A DNA stretch of 64,000 nucleotides. Source: Collimonas arenae (lineage in GTDB: Bacteria > Pseudomonadota > Gammaproteobacteria > Burkholderiales > Burkholderiaceae_D). The position numbers were made by a program, and so were the translations under genes. Under the pieces are notes generated by a model, which made no database searches, was not told the origin of the DNA, and saw only the letters and a list, made by a program, of their open reading frames with translations. Positions 45,437 to 56,076 of the stretch are shown in pieces. The stretch lies in assembly GCF_000786695.1 (NCBI RefSeq), contig NZ_CP009962.1, positions 4,960,001 through 5,024,000 on the forward strand, read 5' to 3'. Positions within the stretch are counted from its first letter, which is position 1; each line of letters begins with the position of its first letter.

Positions 45437-46519
45437 ATGAAACCATCAATGCTTGCCAAGCTCGATCAACTCGCCAACCGCCTGGTGGAGGTCAACGACC
45501 TGCTGATGCAGGAGGACGCAACCGCCAGCATGGACAGCTATCGGAAGCTGTCGCGTGAGCACGCGGAATTGGGACCGCTGGTGGAGCTGTACCAGTCTTA
45601 TCAGCAGGCCAACGGCGACATTGAAGCGGCGCAGGATATGCAGTCAGATCCGGACATGAAAGAATTCGCCCAGGATGAGATCACTGCCGCCAAGACCCGC
45701 ATGGAACAGCTGGAAGGCGATCTGCAAAAAATGCTGTTGCCGAAAGATCCTAACGACGAACGCAATATTTTCCTGGAAATCCGCGCCGGCACCGGTGGCG
45801 ATGAATCGGCGCTGTTCGCCGGCGACCTGCTGCGCATGTACAGCCGCTTCGCCGAACGCAACCGCTGGCAAGTCGAAATGGTGTCAGAATCAGCTTCGGA
45901 AATAGGCGGCTACAAGGAAGTAATTGTGCGTGTGCTCGGCTTTGGCGCTTACTCCAAACTCAAATTCGAATCCGGCGGCCATCGCGTGCAACGAGTACCT
46001 GCTACCGAAACCCAGGGCCGTATCCATACCTCGGCTTGCACCGTCGCCATCATGCCGGAAGCAGACGAGGTCGGCGATGTCGACATCAATCCGGCCGATA
46101 TCCGTATTGACACCTACCGCGCTTCAGGCGCCGGCGGCCAGCACATCAACAAGACCGATTCCGCGGTGCGCATCACGCATATGCCGACCGGAATCGTGGT
46201 CGAATGCCAGGATGACCGTAGCCAGCACAAGAACAAGGCTTCTGCCTTGAAAGTACTGGCGGCGCGCATCAAGGACGGCCAACTGCGAGAGCAGCAATCG
46301 AAGGAAGCTGCTACCCGCAAATCCCTGATCGGCTCGGGCGACCGCAGCGAACGCATTCGTACCTACAATTTCCCGCAGGGCCGGATGACCGACCATCGTA
46401 TCAATCTGACCTTGTATAAGCTCGATTTCATCATGGATGGCGATCTCGAGGAATTGACCAACGCGCTGGCTGCCGAACATCAGGCCGATCTGCTGGCTGC
46501 GCTAGGCGACGCGGTTTAA
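45437..46519 (+). CDS. prfA: Peptide chain release factor 1
   Basis: Reads UAA and UAG and triggers peptide release. In the 360-residue protein the PxT-type anticodon motif appears as 'VPATETQGR' and the catalytic GGQ as '[14 protein letters not shown]'; its Gln is methylated in other bacteria by PrmC, whose gene is next but one. Length and order match the family. The start is ATG 45437. Confidence 0.97.
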   Translation: MKPSMLAKLDQLANRLVEVNDLLMQEDATASMDSYRKLSREHAELGPLVELYQSYQQANGDIEAAQDMQSDPDMKEFAQDEITAAKTRMEQLEGDLQKMLLPKDPNDERNIFLEIRAGTGGDESALFAGDLLRMYSRFAERNRWQVEMVSESASEIGGYKEVIVRVLGFGAYSKLKFESGGHRVQRVPATETQGRIHTSACTVAIMPEADEVGDVDINPADIRIDTYRASGAGGQHINKTDSAVRITHMPTGIVVECQDDRSQHKNKASALKVLAARIKDGQLREQQSKEAATRKSLIGSGDRSERIRTYNFPQGRMTDHRINLTLYKLDFIMDGDLEELTNALAAEHQADLLAALGDAV

Positions 46520-46650
46520 CAGGTTTATACATCTGCAGCCGATTGCTGAATAATCGCATATGCTAGCGTCTGGTTTGGAACCAAGCTCAAGGGCTGCTAT
46601 CTGATGCACGGCATGCGCGCATTCTTCGACTCATTATTCTTCGACTAAAA

Positions 46651-47151
46651 ATGAAAACATCTAAATCCATTTTGCTTGCGGTAGCCTTTATCTGCCTGGT
46701 CATCTTGGGCGCGGCCTTGTATTTGCAGCACTATGAGGGCATGCAGCCTTGCCCTCTGTGCGTAATCCAGCGCTATGCCTTCGCGGCGATCGCATTGATC
46801 TGCCTGATTTGCGCCAGCCTGCCGTCGGGCGCCCAAAAAGCCGGCGCCGGTCTCGGCATCCTTGCGGCAATGGGCGGCGCCGGCACCGCCATCTGGCATC
46901 TGTGGATCATCGCCCATCCGGCGATTTCTTGTGGCCGCGATGCATTGGAAGGTCCGATGAATGCTTTGCCGCCAGCGACCTTGCTGCCATCGGTGTTCCA
47001 GGTAGACGCCTTTGCACTTTGCACCACCGCTTACGATCCGATCATGGGCCTGTCGATACCGCAATGGTCGTTGCTCGGATTTGTGGTGCTGCTCGTAATT
47101 CTGGTGGCGACCTTGTTCAAACGCAGCAGCGCTGATAATGGCGGTTACTGA
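46651..47151 (+). CDS. dsbB: Disulfide bond formation protein DsbB
   Basis: An inner-membrane quinone reductase that reoxidises DsbA. The 166-residue protein has four membrane segments, the quinone-linked pair in 'QPCPLCVIQRY' and the second periplasmic cysteine pair ('ISCGRDALEG' and 'FALCTTAYDP'). It is unusual between prfA and prmC: a 131-base gap precedes it and prmC starts 25 bases after. dsbC is encoded 12 kb away at 34270. Confidence 0.94.
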   Translation: MKTSKSILLAVAFICLVILGAALYLQHYEGMQPCPLCVIQRYAFAAIALICLICASLPSGAQKAGAGLGILAAMGGAGTAIWHLWIIAHPAISCGRDALEGPMNALPPATLLPSVFQVDAFALCTTAYDPIMGLSIPQWSLLGFVVLLVILVATLFKRSSADNGGY

Positions 47152-47175
47152 TTTCACGCTCAAGGCTAGCCTTAA

Positions 47176-48045
47176 ATGACAGAAATTTCAGACACATTTG
47201 TCGTAGAGGCCGGCAGCAGCATTGCGGCAATTTTGAAAAAAGCGCCGCTGGCGCCTCTGGAAAGCCGCATCCTGTTGATGCATGCGTTGCAGTTGACGCG
47301 CATACAGCTGATTACACAAGATGAGCGCAACCTCGATGCACAGCAGGCCGAGCAATTGTCAGCCTTGTTCAAACGGCGGCTGCGCGGTGAACCGATTGCT
47401 TACATCATTGGTCAGCGCGAATTTTATGGCTTGTTACTGGAAGTCACAGCAGACGTATTGATTCCGAGGCCTGAAACCGAGTTGCTGGTTGACCTGGCCT
47501 TGCAGCATTTGCCTCTCGATGCGAGTCGGCAGCTTAGCGTGCTGGATCTGGGTACCGGTTCCGGCGCGATTGCCATTGCTATCGCGCACAGCCGTTCTGA
47601 CGTGGAAGTGACCGCGCTGGATGTCAGCGCTGCAGCTCTTGCGGTTGCGAGCCGCAACGCGGCACGCCATTTGCAGCCGCGGCACGCACCATTCCAGCTA
47701 ATGCAAAGTGACTGGTATAGTGCGCTCGGCGAACGGCAGTTCGATATCATCGTCGCCAATCCACCCTATATCGTCGTGGGAGACCGGCATCTCACGCAAG
47801 GCGACTTGCGCTTTGAACCGCAGGATGCCTTGACCGATCACGCCGACGGACTAAGCGCATTGCGCAAGATTGTCGACGGTGCCGGCGCTTATTTGAAAGA
47901 TGGCGGTTGGCTGTTGATGGAGCATGGTTACGATCAGGCGCCAGCGGTTCGTGGATTGCTGAATATCGGGCAATTCCAAGAAGTGCAAAGCTGGCAAGAT
48001 ATTGCCGCCATCGAGCGGGTTAGCGGAGCACGCCGGAAAGCTTAG
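47176..48045 (+). CDS. prmC: Release factor glutamine methyltransferase
   Basis: Methylates the GGQ glutamine of RF1 and RF2 using S-adenosylmethionine. The 289-residue protein has an N-terminal helical domain (about 1-85), the SAM motif 'VLDLGTGSGAIAIAIA' and the catalytic 'NPPYI' motif near residue 195. Its substrate gene prfA lies upstream in the same group. A bidirectional terminator follows. Confidence 0.95.
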   Translation: MTEISDTFVVEAGSSIAAILKKAPLAPLESRILLMHALQLTRIQLITQDERNLDAQQAEQLSALFKRRLRGEPIAYIIGQREFYGLLLEVTADVLIPRPETELLVDLALQHLPLDASRQLSVLDLGTGSGAIAIAIAHSRSDVEVTALDVSAAALAVASRNAARHLQPRHAPFQLMQSDWYSALGERQFDIIVANPPYIVVGDRHLTQGDLRFEPQDALTDHADGLSALRKIVDGAGAYLKDGGWLLMEHGYDQAPAVRGLLNIGQFQEVQSWQDIAAIERVSGARRKA

Positions 48046-48080
48046 CATCGCAATCGAGATAGCGACAAATGCGGAAATAA

Positions 48081-48113
48081 AAAAAGCGCGGCAATTAAAT
48101 TGCCGCGCTTTTT
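48081..48113. terminator. Bidirectional terminator between prmC and aqpZ
   Basis: AAAAAGCGCGGCAATT ... AATTGCCGCGCTTTTT, almost perfect long stem with T tracts on both strands between converging genes. Confidence 0.94.
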
Positions 48114-48152
48114 CATAGCTGGAACGATAAAAAATCAGTTGTATCAGTTGTC

Positions 48153-48851
48153 TCAGTTGTTCTTCTCACCCCAGATTGCTGGGTATACAACCCCCGCAAT
48201 CAAGGCGCCAACCAGCGGCGCCAGCCAGAACAGCCACAACTGCTGCAGCGCCCAACCGCCGACAAACAGGGCTTGGCTGGTGCTACGTGCAGGATTGACC
48301 GATGTGTTGGTGACAGGAATGCTGATCAGGTGAATCAAGGTCAGGCACAAACCGATGGCGATCGGTGCGAAACCGGCCGGTGCGCGCTTGTCGGTGGCCC
48401 CCAGGATCACGATCAGGAACATGAAGGTCATCACGACTTCCGTAATCAAGGCTGCATTCATCGAATACAAGCCAGGCGAATGTTCGCCATAACCGTTGGC
48501 GGCAAAACCGCCAATATCCGCGCCCGGCTTACCGGTAGCAATCAAATACAAGATGCCGGCTGCAATAATGCCGCCAACCACCTGTGCGATCCAGTAAGGC
48601 AGGATTTCACTTTTTGGAAAACGACCTGCGGTCGCCAGTCCCAACGTCACGGCCGGATTCAGATGGCAACCGGAAATATGGCCGATGGCGAATGCCATCG
48701 TCAGCACGGTCAGGCCGAACGCCAGCGCCACGCCATGGAAGCCGATGCCAACGCCAGGAAATGCCGCCGCCAGCACCGCACTGCCGCAACCGCCAAGAAC
48801 CAGCCAGAATGTACCGAGCGCTTCCGCTCCCATACGTTTAGAAAGATGCAT
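48153..48851 (-). CDS. aqpZ: Aquaporin Z
   Basis: A water channel of the MIP family. The 232-residue protein has six membrane segments and both NPA loops, '[11 protein letters not shown]' and '[11 protein letters not shown]'. The second loop's Arg after NPA and the residues 'HL' before the first fit an aquaporin rather than a glycerol facilitator. It starts '[26 protein letters not shown]', usual for AqpZ. GGAGTG precedes the ATG. It is a single gene divergent from tex. Confidence 0.95.
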   Translation of the reverse strand: MHLSKRMGAEALGTFWLVLGGCGSAVLAAAFPGVGIGFHGVALAFGLTVLTMAFAIGHISGCHLNPAVTLGLATAGRFPKSEILPYWIAQVVGGIIAAGILYLIATGKPGADIGGFAANGYGEHSPGLYSMNAALITEVVMTFMFLIVILGATDKRAPAGFAPIAIGLCLTLIHLISIPVTNTSVNPARSTSQALFVGGWALQQLWLFWLAPLVGALIAGVVYPAIWGEKNN

Positions 48852-49221
48852 ATTCCACTCCTGAAGAAATACTACTGTGTGATTACCTTGATGAAAGACA
48901 AGCGCAAACTTGTCATCTCATCGCGTACGGCCACAAGCATATTTGCTGAACCATGAGCAAACAAGAAAAAAATTATCATTTAACAATCCTTTTCATTTTC
49001 CTCTCGATCTATGCCAACTTCCGGTCAGACTGCTGCTAAAACGGCGTTCTGACGGCATAAATAATACCATTGAGAAATATAAAATGGCGCTATGTCAATG
49101 ATCCGGGCCACTCTGACGCTGCAATTTCCCCTGGCCCTCTTACTTTTCGGACTGTCAAGACTGGCGAAATTATCTGGATTGCGTATGATCCAACGCTTGA
49201 TTTTCATTCTTAAGAATTCTC
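48852..49221. other. Divergent intergenic region between aqpZ and tex
   Basis: 370 bases with no supported gene. It should hold the promoters of aqpZ (minus) and tex (plus). AT-rich near 48955-49010. I see no repeat or riboswitch. Confidence 0.45.
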
Positions 49222-51570
49222 ATGCTGCCTTCGATCGAACAACGCCTCGCCCTTGAACTTGCCGCCAAGCCGGCCCAAGTCGCCGCTGCCGTCGCCCTGC
49301 TGGATGAAGGCGCTACCGTTCCTTTTATCGCGCGATACCGCAAGGAAGCCACCGGTGGCCTCGACGATATCCAGCTGCGCCTGCTGGAAGAACGCTTGCG
49401 CTATCTGCGCGAATTGGAAGTACGCCGCGGCGCCATCCTGGCCTCAATCGAAGAACAAGGAAAAATGACGCCGGCATTGCTGCAGGCGATCACCATGGCT
49501 GAAGATAAGACGCGACTGGAAGATCTGTATCTGCCGTACAAACTCAAGCGCCGCACCAAGGCGCAAATCGCAGCTGAAGCAGGCTTGACCGCATTGGCCG
49601 ATGCGCTGCTGGCTGACCCGAACTTGAATCCGGAGCAGGAAGCGGAAAAATATCTCAAGCCTGCCTTCAGCACAGACAACGGCGACAATCCCGGCGTCGC
49701 CGACGTCAAGGCGGCGCTCGACGGTGCACGCCAAATCCTGATGGAACGCTTTTCGGAAGACGCCACGCTATTGCAAGCGTTGCGCGAATATCTCAACGAG
49801 CACGGCGTAGTCGAATCAAAAGTGGTGGAAGGCAAGCAGGATGCCGGTGAAAAATTCGCCGACTACTTTGATTACTCCGAAACCATCGCCACGATTCCGT
49901 CGCATCGCGCTCTGGCATTGTTCCGCGGCCGCCGCGAAGAAATCCTGAACGTAGTGCTGCGCCTTGATACAGAAGAAGAAAAGCCGAAGTGGGACGCACC
50001 GCACAATCCTTGCGAAGGCCGCATTGCCGCCCGTTTCGGCATCAGTAACAAAAGCCGCAGCGCCGACAAATGGTTGAGCGATACAGTGCGCTGGAGTTGG
50101 CGCGTCAAGGTTTTCATGCACCTGGAAACCGAGCTGATGACCAAGCTGCGCGAAAAGGCCGAGGTCGAAGCGATCAATGTCTTTGCCCTCAACCTGAAAG
50201 CACTGTTGCTGGCGGCGCCTGCCGGACCACGCGCCACCATGGGCCTGGACCCGGGCCTGCGCACCGGCGTTAAGGTGGCGGTGATCGATGCCACCGGAAA
50301 GGTGGTCGACACTACTGCAATTTATCCCCACCAGCCGCGCAATGACTGGGACGGCTCGCTGCACACGCTTGCGCAACTGGCCGAAAAGCACAAGGTTTCA
50401 CTGATTTCGATTGGCAACGGCACGGCTTCGCGCGAAACCGACAAGCTGGCGCAGGACCTGATCAAGCTGCGGCCGGAACTGAAACTGACCAAGATCGTGG
50501 TATCGGAAGCGGGTGCGTCGGTCTACTCAGCATCTGAATTCGCTTCACGCGAACTGCCCGACATGGACGTCTCGCTGCGCGGTGCAGTATCGATTGCACG
50601 ACGTTTGCAGGATCCGTTGGCGGAGCTGGTCAAGATCGACCCGAAATCGATCGGCGTCGGCCAGTACCAACATGATGTCGGCCAGACACAGCTGGCGCGC
50701 TCGCTGGACGCGGTGGTGGAAGACTGCGTGAATGCGGTCGGGGTCGACGTCAACACAGCATCGGCGCCGTTGCTGGCACGCGTTTCCGGCCTCAACGCCA
50801 GCGTCGCCCAAAGTATTGTCACCTATCGCGACATGAAGGGCATGTTTGCCTCGCGCGCCTCCTTGCGCGAAGTGCCGCGACTGGGTGAAAAAACCTTTGA
50901 ACAGGCCGCAGGCTTCCTGCGCATCATGAACAGCGACAATCCGCTGGACAGCTCCGCAGTGCACCCGGAATCCTATCCGCTGGTGGAAAAAATCCTGGCC
51001 GATATCAAAAAAGACGTCAAAGGCGTGATCGGCGACAATAAGTTGCTGACCTCGCTCAATCCAGCCAAATACGCCGATGAAAAATTCGGCGTACCGACCA
51101 TCGCCGACATCCTCAAGGAACTGGAAAAGCCGGGCCGCGACCCGCGTCCGGAATTCACCACCGCTACTTTCAAGGACGGCGTCGAGGAAATCCGTGACCT
51201 GCGTCCCGATATGATCCTGGAAGGCGTGGTGACCAATGTGGCGGCGTTCGGCGCTTTTGTCGACATCGGCGTGCATCAGGATGGCTTGGTGCATATTTCG
51301 GCGTTGTCCAATACCTTCGTCAAGGATCCGCATACCGTGGTCAAGGCTGGCCAGGTTGTGAAAGTCAAAGTGCTGGAAGTCGATGAGAAGCGCAAGCGCA
51401 TTGCCCTGACCATGCGTCTGAGCGACAACGCACCGGCGCCAGGCACCAAGCCGGAACAGCGCGCCGACCGCAATGATGCCAAACGCTTGTCCCAGCATCA
51501 GCAACGGCAATCCGTGCCGGCGCCAGCCAATGGCGCCATGGCAGCTGCATTTGCCAAACTCAAGGGATAG
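49222..51570 (+). CDS. Tex-family RNA-binding transcription accessory protein
   Basis: A 782-residue nucleic-acid-binding protein homologous to Bordetella Tex and eukaryotic Spt6, needed for expression of toxins and other genes in some pathogens. Domain order is typical: N-terminal helical region, YqgF/RNase H-like domain (about 330-450, '[17 protein letters not shown]'), helix-hairpin-helix region (about 490-560) and the C-terminal S1 domain (about 650-720, '[26 protein letters not shown]'). A basic tail of about 45 residues follows. The start is ATG 49222. Confidence 0.95.
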   Translation: MLPSIEQRLALELAAKPAQVAAAVALLDEGATVPFIARYRKEATGGLDDIQLRLLEERLRYLRELEVRRGAILASIEEQGKMTPALLQAITMAEDKTRLEDLYLPYKLKRRTKAQIAAEAGLTALADALLADPNLNPEQEAEKYLKPAFSTDNGDNPGVADVKAALDGARQILMERFSEDATLLQALREYLNEHGVVESKVVEGKQDAGEKFADYFDYSETIATIPSHRALALFRGRREEILNVVLRLDTEEEKPKWDAPHNPCEGRIAARFGISNKSRSADKWLSDTVRWSWRVKVFMHLETELMTKLREKAEVEAINVFALNLKALLLAAPAGPRATMGLDPGLRTGVKVAVIDATGKVVDTTAIYPHQPRNDWDGSLHTLAQLAEKHKVSLISIGNGTASRETDKLAQDLIKLRPELKLTKIVVSEAGASVYSASEFASRELPDMDVSLRGAVSIARRLQDPLAELVKIDPKSIGVGQYQHDVGQTQLARSLDAVVEDCVNAVGVDVNTASAPLLARVSGLNASVAQSIVTYRDMKGMFASRASLREVPRLGEKTFEQAAGFLRIMNSDNPLDSSAVHPESYPLVEKILADIKKDVKGVIGDNKLLTSLNPAKYADEKFGVPTIADILKELEKPGRDPRPEFTTATFKDGVEEIRDLRPDMILEGVVTNVAAFGAFVDIGVHQDGLVHISALSNTFVKDPHTVVKAGQVVKVKVLEVDEKRKRIALTMRLSDNAPAPGTKPEQRADRNDAKRLSQHQQRQSVPAPANGAMAAAFAKLKG

Positions 51571-51687
51571 CAATTAGGCAATTCCACCAAGGCGGTGCTG
51601 CTGTAGCTCCATAACGCAGCGTGCCGCCCAAATTCGCATCTCATCGACAAAATCAGCGCGGACCTAATCCAGGACCTTTTGTCATCG

Positions 51688-51693
51688 TATAAT
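51688..51693 (+). promoter_or_regulatory. Possible -10 element of ispB
   Basis: A perfect TATAAT 33 bases before the ispB start. No good -35 hexamer stands at the right distance, so this is only suggestive. Confidence 0.35.
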
Positions 51694-51725
51694 CACGGCA
51701 CAATTGATTTCCAACAGGTTTTATT

Positions 51726-52715
51726 TTGTCAGCCGCTTCCAACACTTCATCCCCACAATCCATGATGTCCCCGATCGCGGCCGATATGGACGCTGTCAAT
51801 GCGGTGATTCGCAGGCAATTGCACTCAGAAGTGCCGCTCGTGAATCAAATTGCCGAATACATCATCAGCGCCGGCGGCAAGCGTCTGCGGCCGGTACTGG
51901 TATTGCTGATGGCCCGTGCTTGCGGCTATACAGGCGACAAGCACCACGAACTGGCAGCGGTGATCGAATTCATCCACACCGCTACGTTGTTACATGACGA
52001 CGTGGTGGACGAATCCTCCTTGCGGCGTGGCCGCCAGACCGCCAATGCGCTGTTTGGCAACGCCGCCTCGGTGCTGGTTGGCGACTTCCTGTACTCGCGC
52101 GCCTTTCAAATGATGGTTGCGGTCGACAATGCACGTGTGATGCAAATCGTCGCCGACGCCACCAACGTCATCGCCGAAGGCGAAGTGCTGCAATTGCTAA
52201 ACATGCACAACCCGGACGTCTCCGAAGAAAGCTATCTGCAAGTGATACGTTCGAAGACTGCCAAGCTGTTCGAGGCGGCGGCACAGCTCGGCGTCCTGAT
52301 TGCCGACGCCGATGATGACGTGATTGAAGCCGCAGGGGAATATGGCCGTTCGCTAGGCACCGCGTTCCAGCTGATCGACGACGTACTGGACTACTCCGGC
52401 AACGCCAGCGATATCGGCAAGAATGTCGGCGACGATCTGCGTGAAGGCAAGCCCACACTGCCGCTGATCTATTTGATGAGCCATGGGACTCCAGAGCAGC
52501 GGCAGCTGGTGCGCAGCTGTATCGAAAACGGTGACGAACAGCACTTCGATGAAATTCTGGCCGCCATTACCAGTTCCGGCGCCCTCAACTACACGCGGCA
52601 CGAAGCGGAGAAAGCGGCGCAGCGTGCAGCAGCAGCGATCGCCGGGTTGCCAAATAGTCAGTTCAAAGATTCTTTGCTACAATTATCAGCGTTCGCAGTA
52701 GATCGCAATCACTGA
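51726..52715 (+). CDS. ispB: Polyprenyl (octaprenyl) diphosphate synthase
   Basis: Builds the isoprenoid side chain of ubiquinone by adding isopentenyl units. The 329-residue protein has the first Asp-rich motif in 'TLLHDDVVDES' and the second in 'QLIDDVLDYSG', plus the 'GGKRLRPVLVLL' substrate region. The start is probably TTG 51726, since close relatives share this N-terminal extension; ATG 51762 or 51765 is possible. The product chain length cannot be read from the sequence; octaprenyl is typical of this order. In many proteobacteria ispB is divergent from rplU; here they are 22 kb apart. Confidence 0.93.
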   Translation: MSAASNTSSPQSMMSPIAADMDAVNAVIRRQLHSEVPLVNQIAEYIISAGGKRLRPVLVLLMARACGYTGDKHHELAAVIEFIHTATLLHDDVVDESSLRRGRQTANALFGNAASVLVGDFLYSRAFQMMVAVDNARVMQIVADATNVIAEGEVLQLLNMHNPDVSEESYLQVIRSKTAKLFEAAAQLGVLIADADDDVIEAAGEYGRSLGTAFQLIDDVLDYSGNASDIGKNVGDDLREGKPTLPLIYLMSHGTPEQRQLVRSCIENGDEQHFDEILAAITSSGALNYTRHEAEKAAQRAAAAIAGLPNSQFKDSLLQLSAFAVDRNH

Positions 52716-52740
52716 AAACGTAACCAGGGGGACTGCAATT

Positions 52741-52801
52741 CCGTTACATTGTTACGCGTAACGGCTGGCAGCCCCAAAAACCTGTTCAAATTATTGAACA
52801 G
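52741..52801. repeat. Two inverted repeats before tRNA-Pro
   Basis: CCGTTAC (52741-52747) pairs with GTAACGG (52758-52764), and CTGTTCAA (52782-52789) pairs perfectly with TTGAACAG (52794-52801). Neither has a T tract. The second ends eight bases before the tRNA and may be involved in processing or ispB termination. Confidence 0.6.
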
Positions 52802-52808
52802 CTCATGT

Positions 52809-52885
52809 CGGGGTGTAGCTTAGCCTGGTAGAGCGCTACGTTCGGGACGTAGAGGCCGGAGGTTCGAATCCTCTCACCCCGACCA
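52809..52885 (+). tRNA. tRNA-Pro (anticodon CGG)
   Basis: 77-base cloverleaf with acceptor arms CGGGGTG / CACCCCG, anticodon stem CTACG / CGTAG around loop TTCGGGA (anticodon CGG, reading CCG), T arm GGTTCGAATCC and encoded CCA. C1-G72 is characteristic of tRNA-Pro. Confidence 0.96.
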
Positions 52886-52927
52886 ACAACAATTGGTTTA
52901 ATTTAACCTTTTCTTTACGGTGACCCT

Positions 52928-54217
52928 TTGGATGCCGTGCCCATCTGGGTGCAGATTCTTGCACTAGTCATACTCATCTTCCTGTCGGCTTTTTTTGCAA
53001 TGTCGGAAACCGCACTGGTGGCCGCCAACAAGCATCGCCTGCGCCATCTGGCCAAGCGCGGCAGCAAGTCTGCCGCCACGACCTTGTGGCTGCTGGACCG
53101 TACTGACAAGTTGCTGTCGCTGATCCTGATCGTCAACACGCTGGTCAATGCCCTGGCCACTGCGCTGGTGACGGCAATTGCCATTACCACCTTCGGCAAT
53201 CATCAGAATGTAATCACCATTGCCACCGCGGCGGTTGCCTTCCTGCTGATCGTATTTGCCGAGATTACGCCAAAAGTGATCGGTGCAACCTACCCTGAAC
53301 GAATTGCTCTGCCGACCAGTTTCGTGCTCAAGCCCCTGATGGGGCTGGCCAAGCCGTTGATCTGGTTTGTCAATCTGTTCGTATCGACAATCCTGAAAGT
53401 GCTGCACATCAAAACAGGCAAACACGCGCAGGAACAACGTGTCTCACCGGAAGAGTTGCGCTCCATCGTGCTCGAAGGCGGCAATTTCATGCCACAAAAA
53501 CACAAGAGCATTTTGCTGAATTTGTTCGACCTCGAGAAAATTTCAGTAGAAGACGTCATGACACCCAGGGCGCAAGTCGAAGCGCTGAATCTGGCAGCTT
53601 CGGTGGACGACATCAAGCATCAGCTGACAACTTGTTATCATAATAAATTGCCGGTTTATGAGGGTGAAATCAACCAGATCGTTGGCATCCTGCACGTACG
53701 CAAAGCGATGGTATTGCTGAATCAGGAAGCCGAACTAACAGTCGAGCATTTCCGCCAGTTGCTCAGTACGCCCTATTTCATCCCCGAAGACACGGATGTG
53801 TTCACCCAGCTCCAATACTTCCAGGAAAATCATGAGCGGCTTGGCATCATCGTCGACGAATACGGCGAAGTGCAGGGACTGGTCACCCTGGAAGATATCA
53901 TTGAAGAAATGATTGGTGAATTCACTACCTCCAAACCGGGAGCAGCCCGTGCCGACAGCTTTGCCTGGAATGCACAAGGCCAGTGCCTGCTGGAGGGCGC
54001 GACAAGCCTGCGAGACATCAATAAACGCCTCGGCTTGAATTTCCCGCTGGACGGTCCCAAGACGCTAAATGGCCTGTTGCTGGAATGGCTGCAAGATATT
54101 CCAGACAATAATGTCAGCCTGAAAATTGCCGGATGCATCATAGAAATCGTGCAAGTGCAAAACCAAGCCATCAAGGTTGCTAAATTGATTCGGCCGAATA
54201 AACTACAAGAACGATAA
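52928..54217 (+). CDS. CorC/HlyC-type transporter-associated protein with DUF21 and CBS domains
   Basis: A 429-residue inner-membrane protein. Four hydrophobic segments in about residues 1-150 form the DUF21 (CNNM) transmembrane domain ('SETALVAANKHRL' is its signature). Two CBS domains (about 195-320) follow ('VEDVMTPRAQVEALNL', 'HERLGIIVDEYGEVQGLVTLEDIIEEMIGE'), then a CorC_HlyC domain (about 335-425). The family is linked to Mg/Co export; 'hemolysin' in older names is not supported by evidence. Initiation appears to be TTG 52928, because the first membrane segment begins seven residues later. Confidence 0.9.
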   Translation: MDAVPIWVQILALVILIFLSAFFAMSETALVAANKHRLRHLAKRGSKSAATTLWLLDRTDKLLSLILIVNTLVNALATALVTAIAITTFGNHQNVITIATAAVAFLLIVFAEITPKVIGATYPERIALPTSFVLKPLMGLAKPLIWFVNLFVSTILKVLHIKTGKHAQEQRVSPEELRSIVLEGGNFMPQKHKSILLNLFDLEKISVEDVMTPRAQVEALNLAASVDDIKHQLTTCYHNKLPVYEGEINQIVGILHVRKAMVLLNQEAELTVEHFRQLLSTPYFIPEDTDVFTQLQYFQENHERLGIIVDEYGEVQGLVTLEDIIEEMIGEFTTSKPGAARADSFAWNAQGQCLLEGATSLRDINKRLGLNFPLDGPKTLNGLLLEWLQDIPDNNVSLKIAGCIIEIVQVQNQAIKVAKLIRPNKLQER

Positions 54218-54339
54218 AAGCTGCTGAACGGCAATTTTTGCGACACATTTATTCACAAAACCTTTACAAGTGAGTTTCCCGTAGGGCATCATAAGCCGGT
54301 TGTAATGGTTCCGCACACCTTTTGGTATTGATTCCCCCT

Positions 54340-56061
54340 ATGGCAGCAGTATTTCCCAACGTTAGTACCACCGGTCCGATCTCGGGGCTTGCCCGCGCAT
54401 TGCTACAGGCGGGACGCCTATCCACCGCGCAAGTCGAAACCTTGCACAAGAAAGCCGGTGATACGCAAACCCCGTTTATCGCTGCCTTGCTGGAAAGCGG
54501 CCACCTCGATGCCCGCGCGCTGGCCTTGTTTTGTGCAGAAACTTTTGGCTATCCTCAACTGGATCTGAATGTACTGAATCTGGGTTCGCTGCCGGAAAAG
54601 GCAATCGACGCCAAACTGATGGAAACTCACTCCGTCCTTGCACTGGCGAAACGCGGCAACAAGATTTATGTGGCGCTGTCCGACCCGACCAATATCCAGG
54701 CGCTGGACCAAATCAAGTTTCAAACCGAACTGACGGTTGAGCCAATCATCGTCGAGCATCCGGTGCTGCTGAAGCAGATCCAGAAGCTGGTGAAATCGAC
54801 TGAACAAAGCTTGAATGAGATGGTCGGCGACGACCAGGAAATCAATTTCGTCGAAGAAGATGCGGTCGCGGTTGCCGACGCCACTGCTGATATTGACGAC
54901 GCGCCCGTGGTCCGTTTCCTGCAAAAAATCTTGACCGACGCTATCAACCAAGGCGCTTCCGATTTGCATTTCGAACCATTCGAAAAGTTCTACCGGATCC
55001 GTTTCCGGGTCGATGGCGTGTTGCGTGACATGGCACAACCGCCGTTGTCGATCAAGGAAAAACTGGCATCCCGCATCAAGGTTATTTCCAAACTTGATAT
55101 TTCGGAAAAGCGCGTGCCGCAAGATGGACGCATGCGGCTGGTGGTATCGAAAACACGGGCGATCGATTTCCGCGTAAGCACCTTGCCGACCCTGTTTGGC
55201 GAAAAGATCGTAATGCGTATCCTGGATCCTAGCCAGGCGCAGATGGGGATTGACGCACTGGGTTACGATCCGGATCAAAAAGCCATCCTGATGGACGCCA
55301 TCCAGCGCCCTTATGGCATGGTACTGGTGACCGGGCCTACCGGTTCCGGTAAAACCGTGTCGCTGTATACCTGCTTGAATATCCTGAATCAGCCCGGCAT
55401 CAATATCTCCACCGCCGAAGATCCCGCCGAAATCAACTTGCCTGGCGTCAACCAGGTCAATATCAACGACCGCGCCGGACTGACTTTCCCTGTGGCGTTG
55501 AAAGCCTTCCTGCGGCAGGATCCTGACATCATCATGGTCGGTGAAATCCGCGACCTGGAAACAGCCGACATCTCGATCAAGGCTGCACAAACCGGGCATA
55601 TGGTGTTCTCCACGCTGCATACCAACGACGCACCGTCGACACTGACACGGCTGATGAACATGGGTGTCCCGGCATTCAATATCGCCTCCTCGGTAATCTT
55701 GATCACTGCGCAGCGGCTGGCACGCCGCCTGTGCAGCTGCAAGCAGCCGATTACGATCCAGGAAGAAACCCTGGTCGAAGCCGGCTACACCGAAGACGAC
55801 CTAGATGGCAGCTGGATGCCCTACAAGGCGGTAGGTTGCGAACGCTGCAATGGCACCGGCTACAAGGGGCGGGTCGGCATCTATCAGATCATGCCGATCA
55901 CCGAAGAAATAGAACGCATTATTCTGGCGCATGGCACCGCACTGGAAATCGAAGCACAAGCCAAGCGCGAGGGTGTCAAAACATTGCGCCAGTCGGGACT
56001 GATGAAGGTTAAACAAGGGATGACCAGCCTCGAAGAAGTGCTTGGTTGCACCAATATCTAA
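54340..56061 (+). CDS. pilB: Type IV pilus assembly ATPase PilB
   Basis: The hexameric motor that extends type IV pili. The 573-residue protein has the MSHE/PilB N-terminal domain (about 30-150), and the T2SE ATPase core with Walker A 'GPTGSGKTVSLYTCL', Asp box 'ISTAEDPAEI', Walker B 'DPDIIMVGEIRD' and His box 'TGHMVFSTLHTND'. A zinc-binding tetracysteine lies near 'RLCSCKQP' and 'CERCNGTGYKGR'. ATG 54340 is preferred to the TTG at 54322. pilC starts 16 bases after the stop. The paralogous retraction ATPase pilT is not in this window. Confidence 0.95.
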   Translation: MAAVFPNVSTTGPISGLARALLQAGRLSTAQVETLHKKAGDTQTPFIAALLESGHLDARALALFCAETFGYPQLDLNVLNLGSLPEKAIDAKLMETHSVLALAKRGNKIYVALSDPTNIQALDQIKFQTELTVEPIIVEHPVLLKQIQKLVKSTEQSLNEMVGDDQEINFVEEDAVAVADATADIDDAPVVRFLQKILTDAINQGASDLHFEPFEKFYRIRFRVDGVLRDMAQPPLSIKEKLASRIKVISKLDISEKRVPQDGRMRLVVSKTRAIDFRVSTLPTLFGEKIVMRILDPSQAQMGIDALGYDPDQKAILMDAIQRPYGMVLVTGPTGSGKTVSLYTCLNILNQPGINISTAEDPAEINLPGVNQVNINDRAGLTFPVALKAFLRQDPDIIMVGEIRDLETADISIKAAQTGHMVFSTLHTNDAPSTLTRLMNMGVPAFNIASSVILITAQRLARRLCSCKQPITIQEETLVEAGYTEDDLDGSWMPYKAVGCERCNGTGYKGRVGIYQIMPITEEIERIILAHGTALEIEAQAKREGVKTLRQSGLMKVKQGMTSLEEVLGCTNI

Positions 56062-56076
56062 TTAGGGGAATAGTTC

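Noticed and set aside
48852..49221. Possible small genes between aqpZ and tex
   Set aside because: Short frames there lack ribosome sites and resemble random AT-rich sequence.
52928..54217. Reading the CorC-type gene as a true hemolysin
   Set aside because: DUF21, CBS and CorC_HlyC domains point to ion transport; the hemolysin label in this family is historical.
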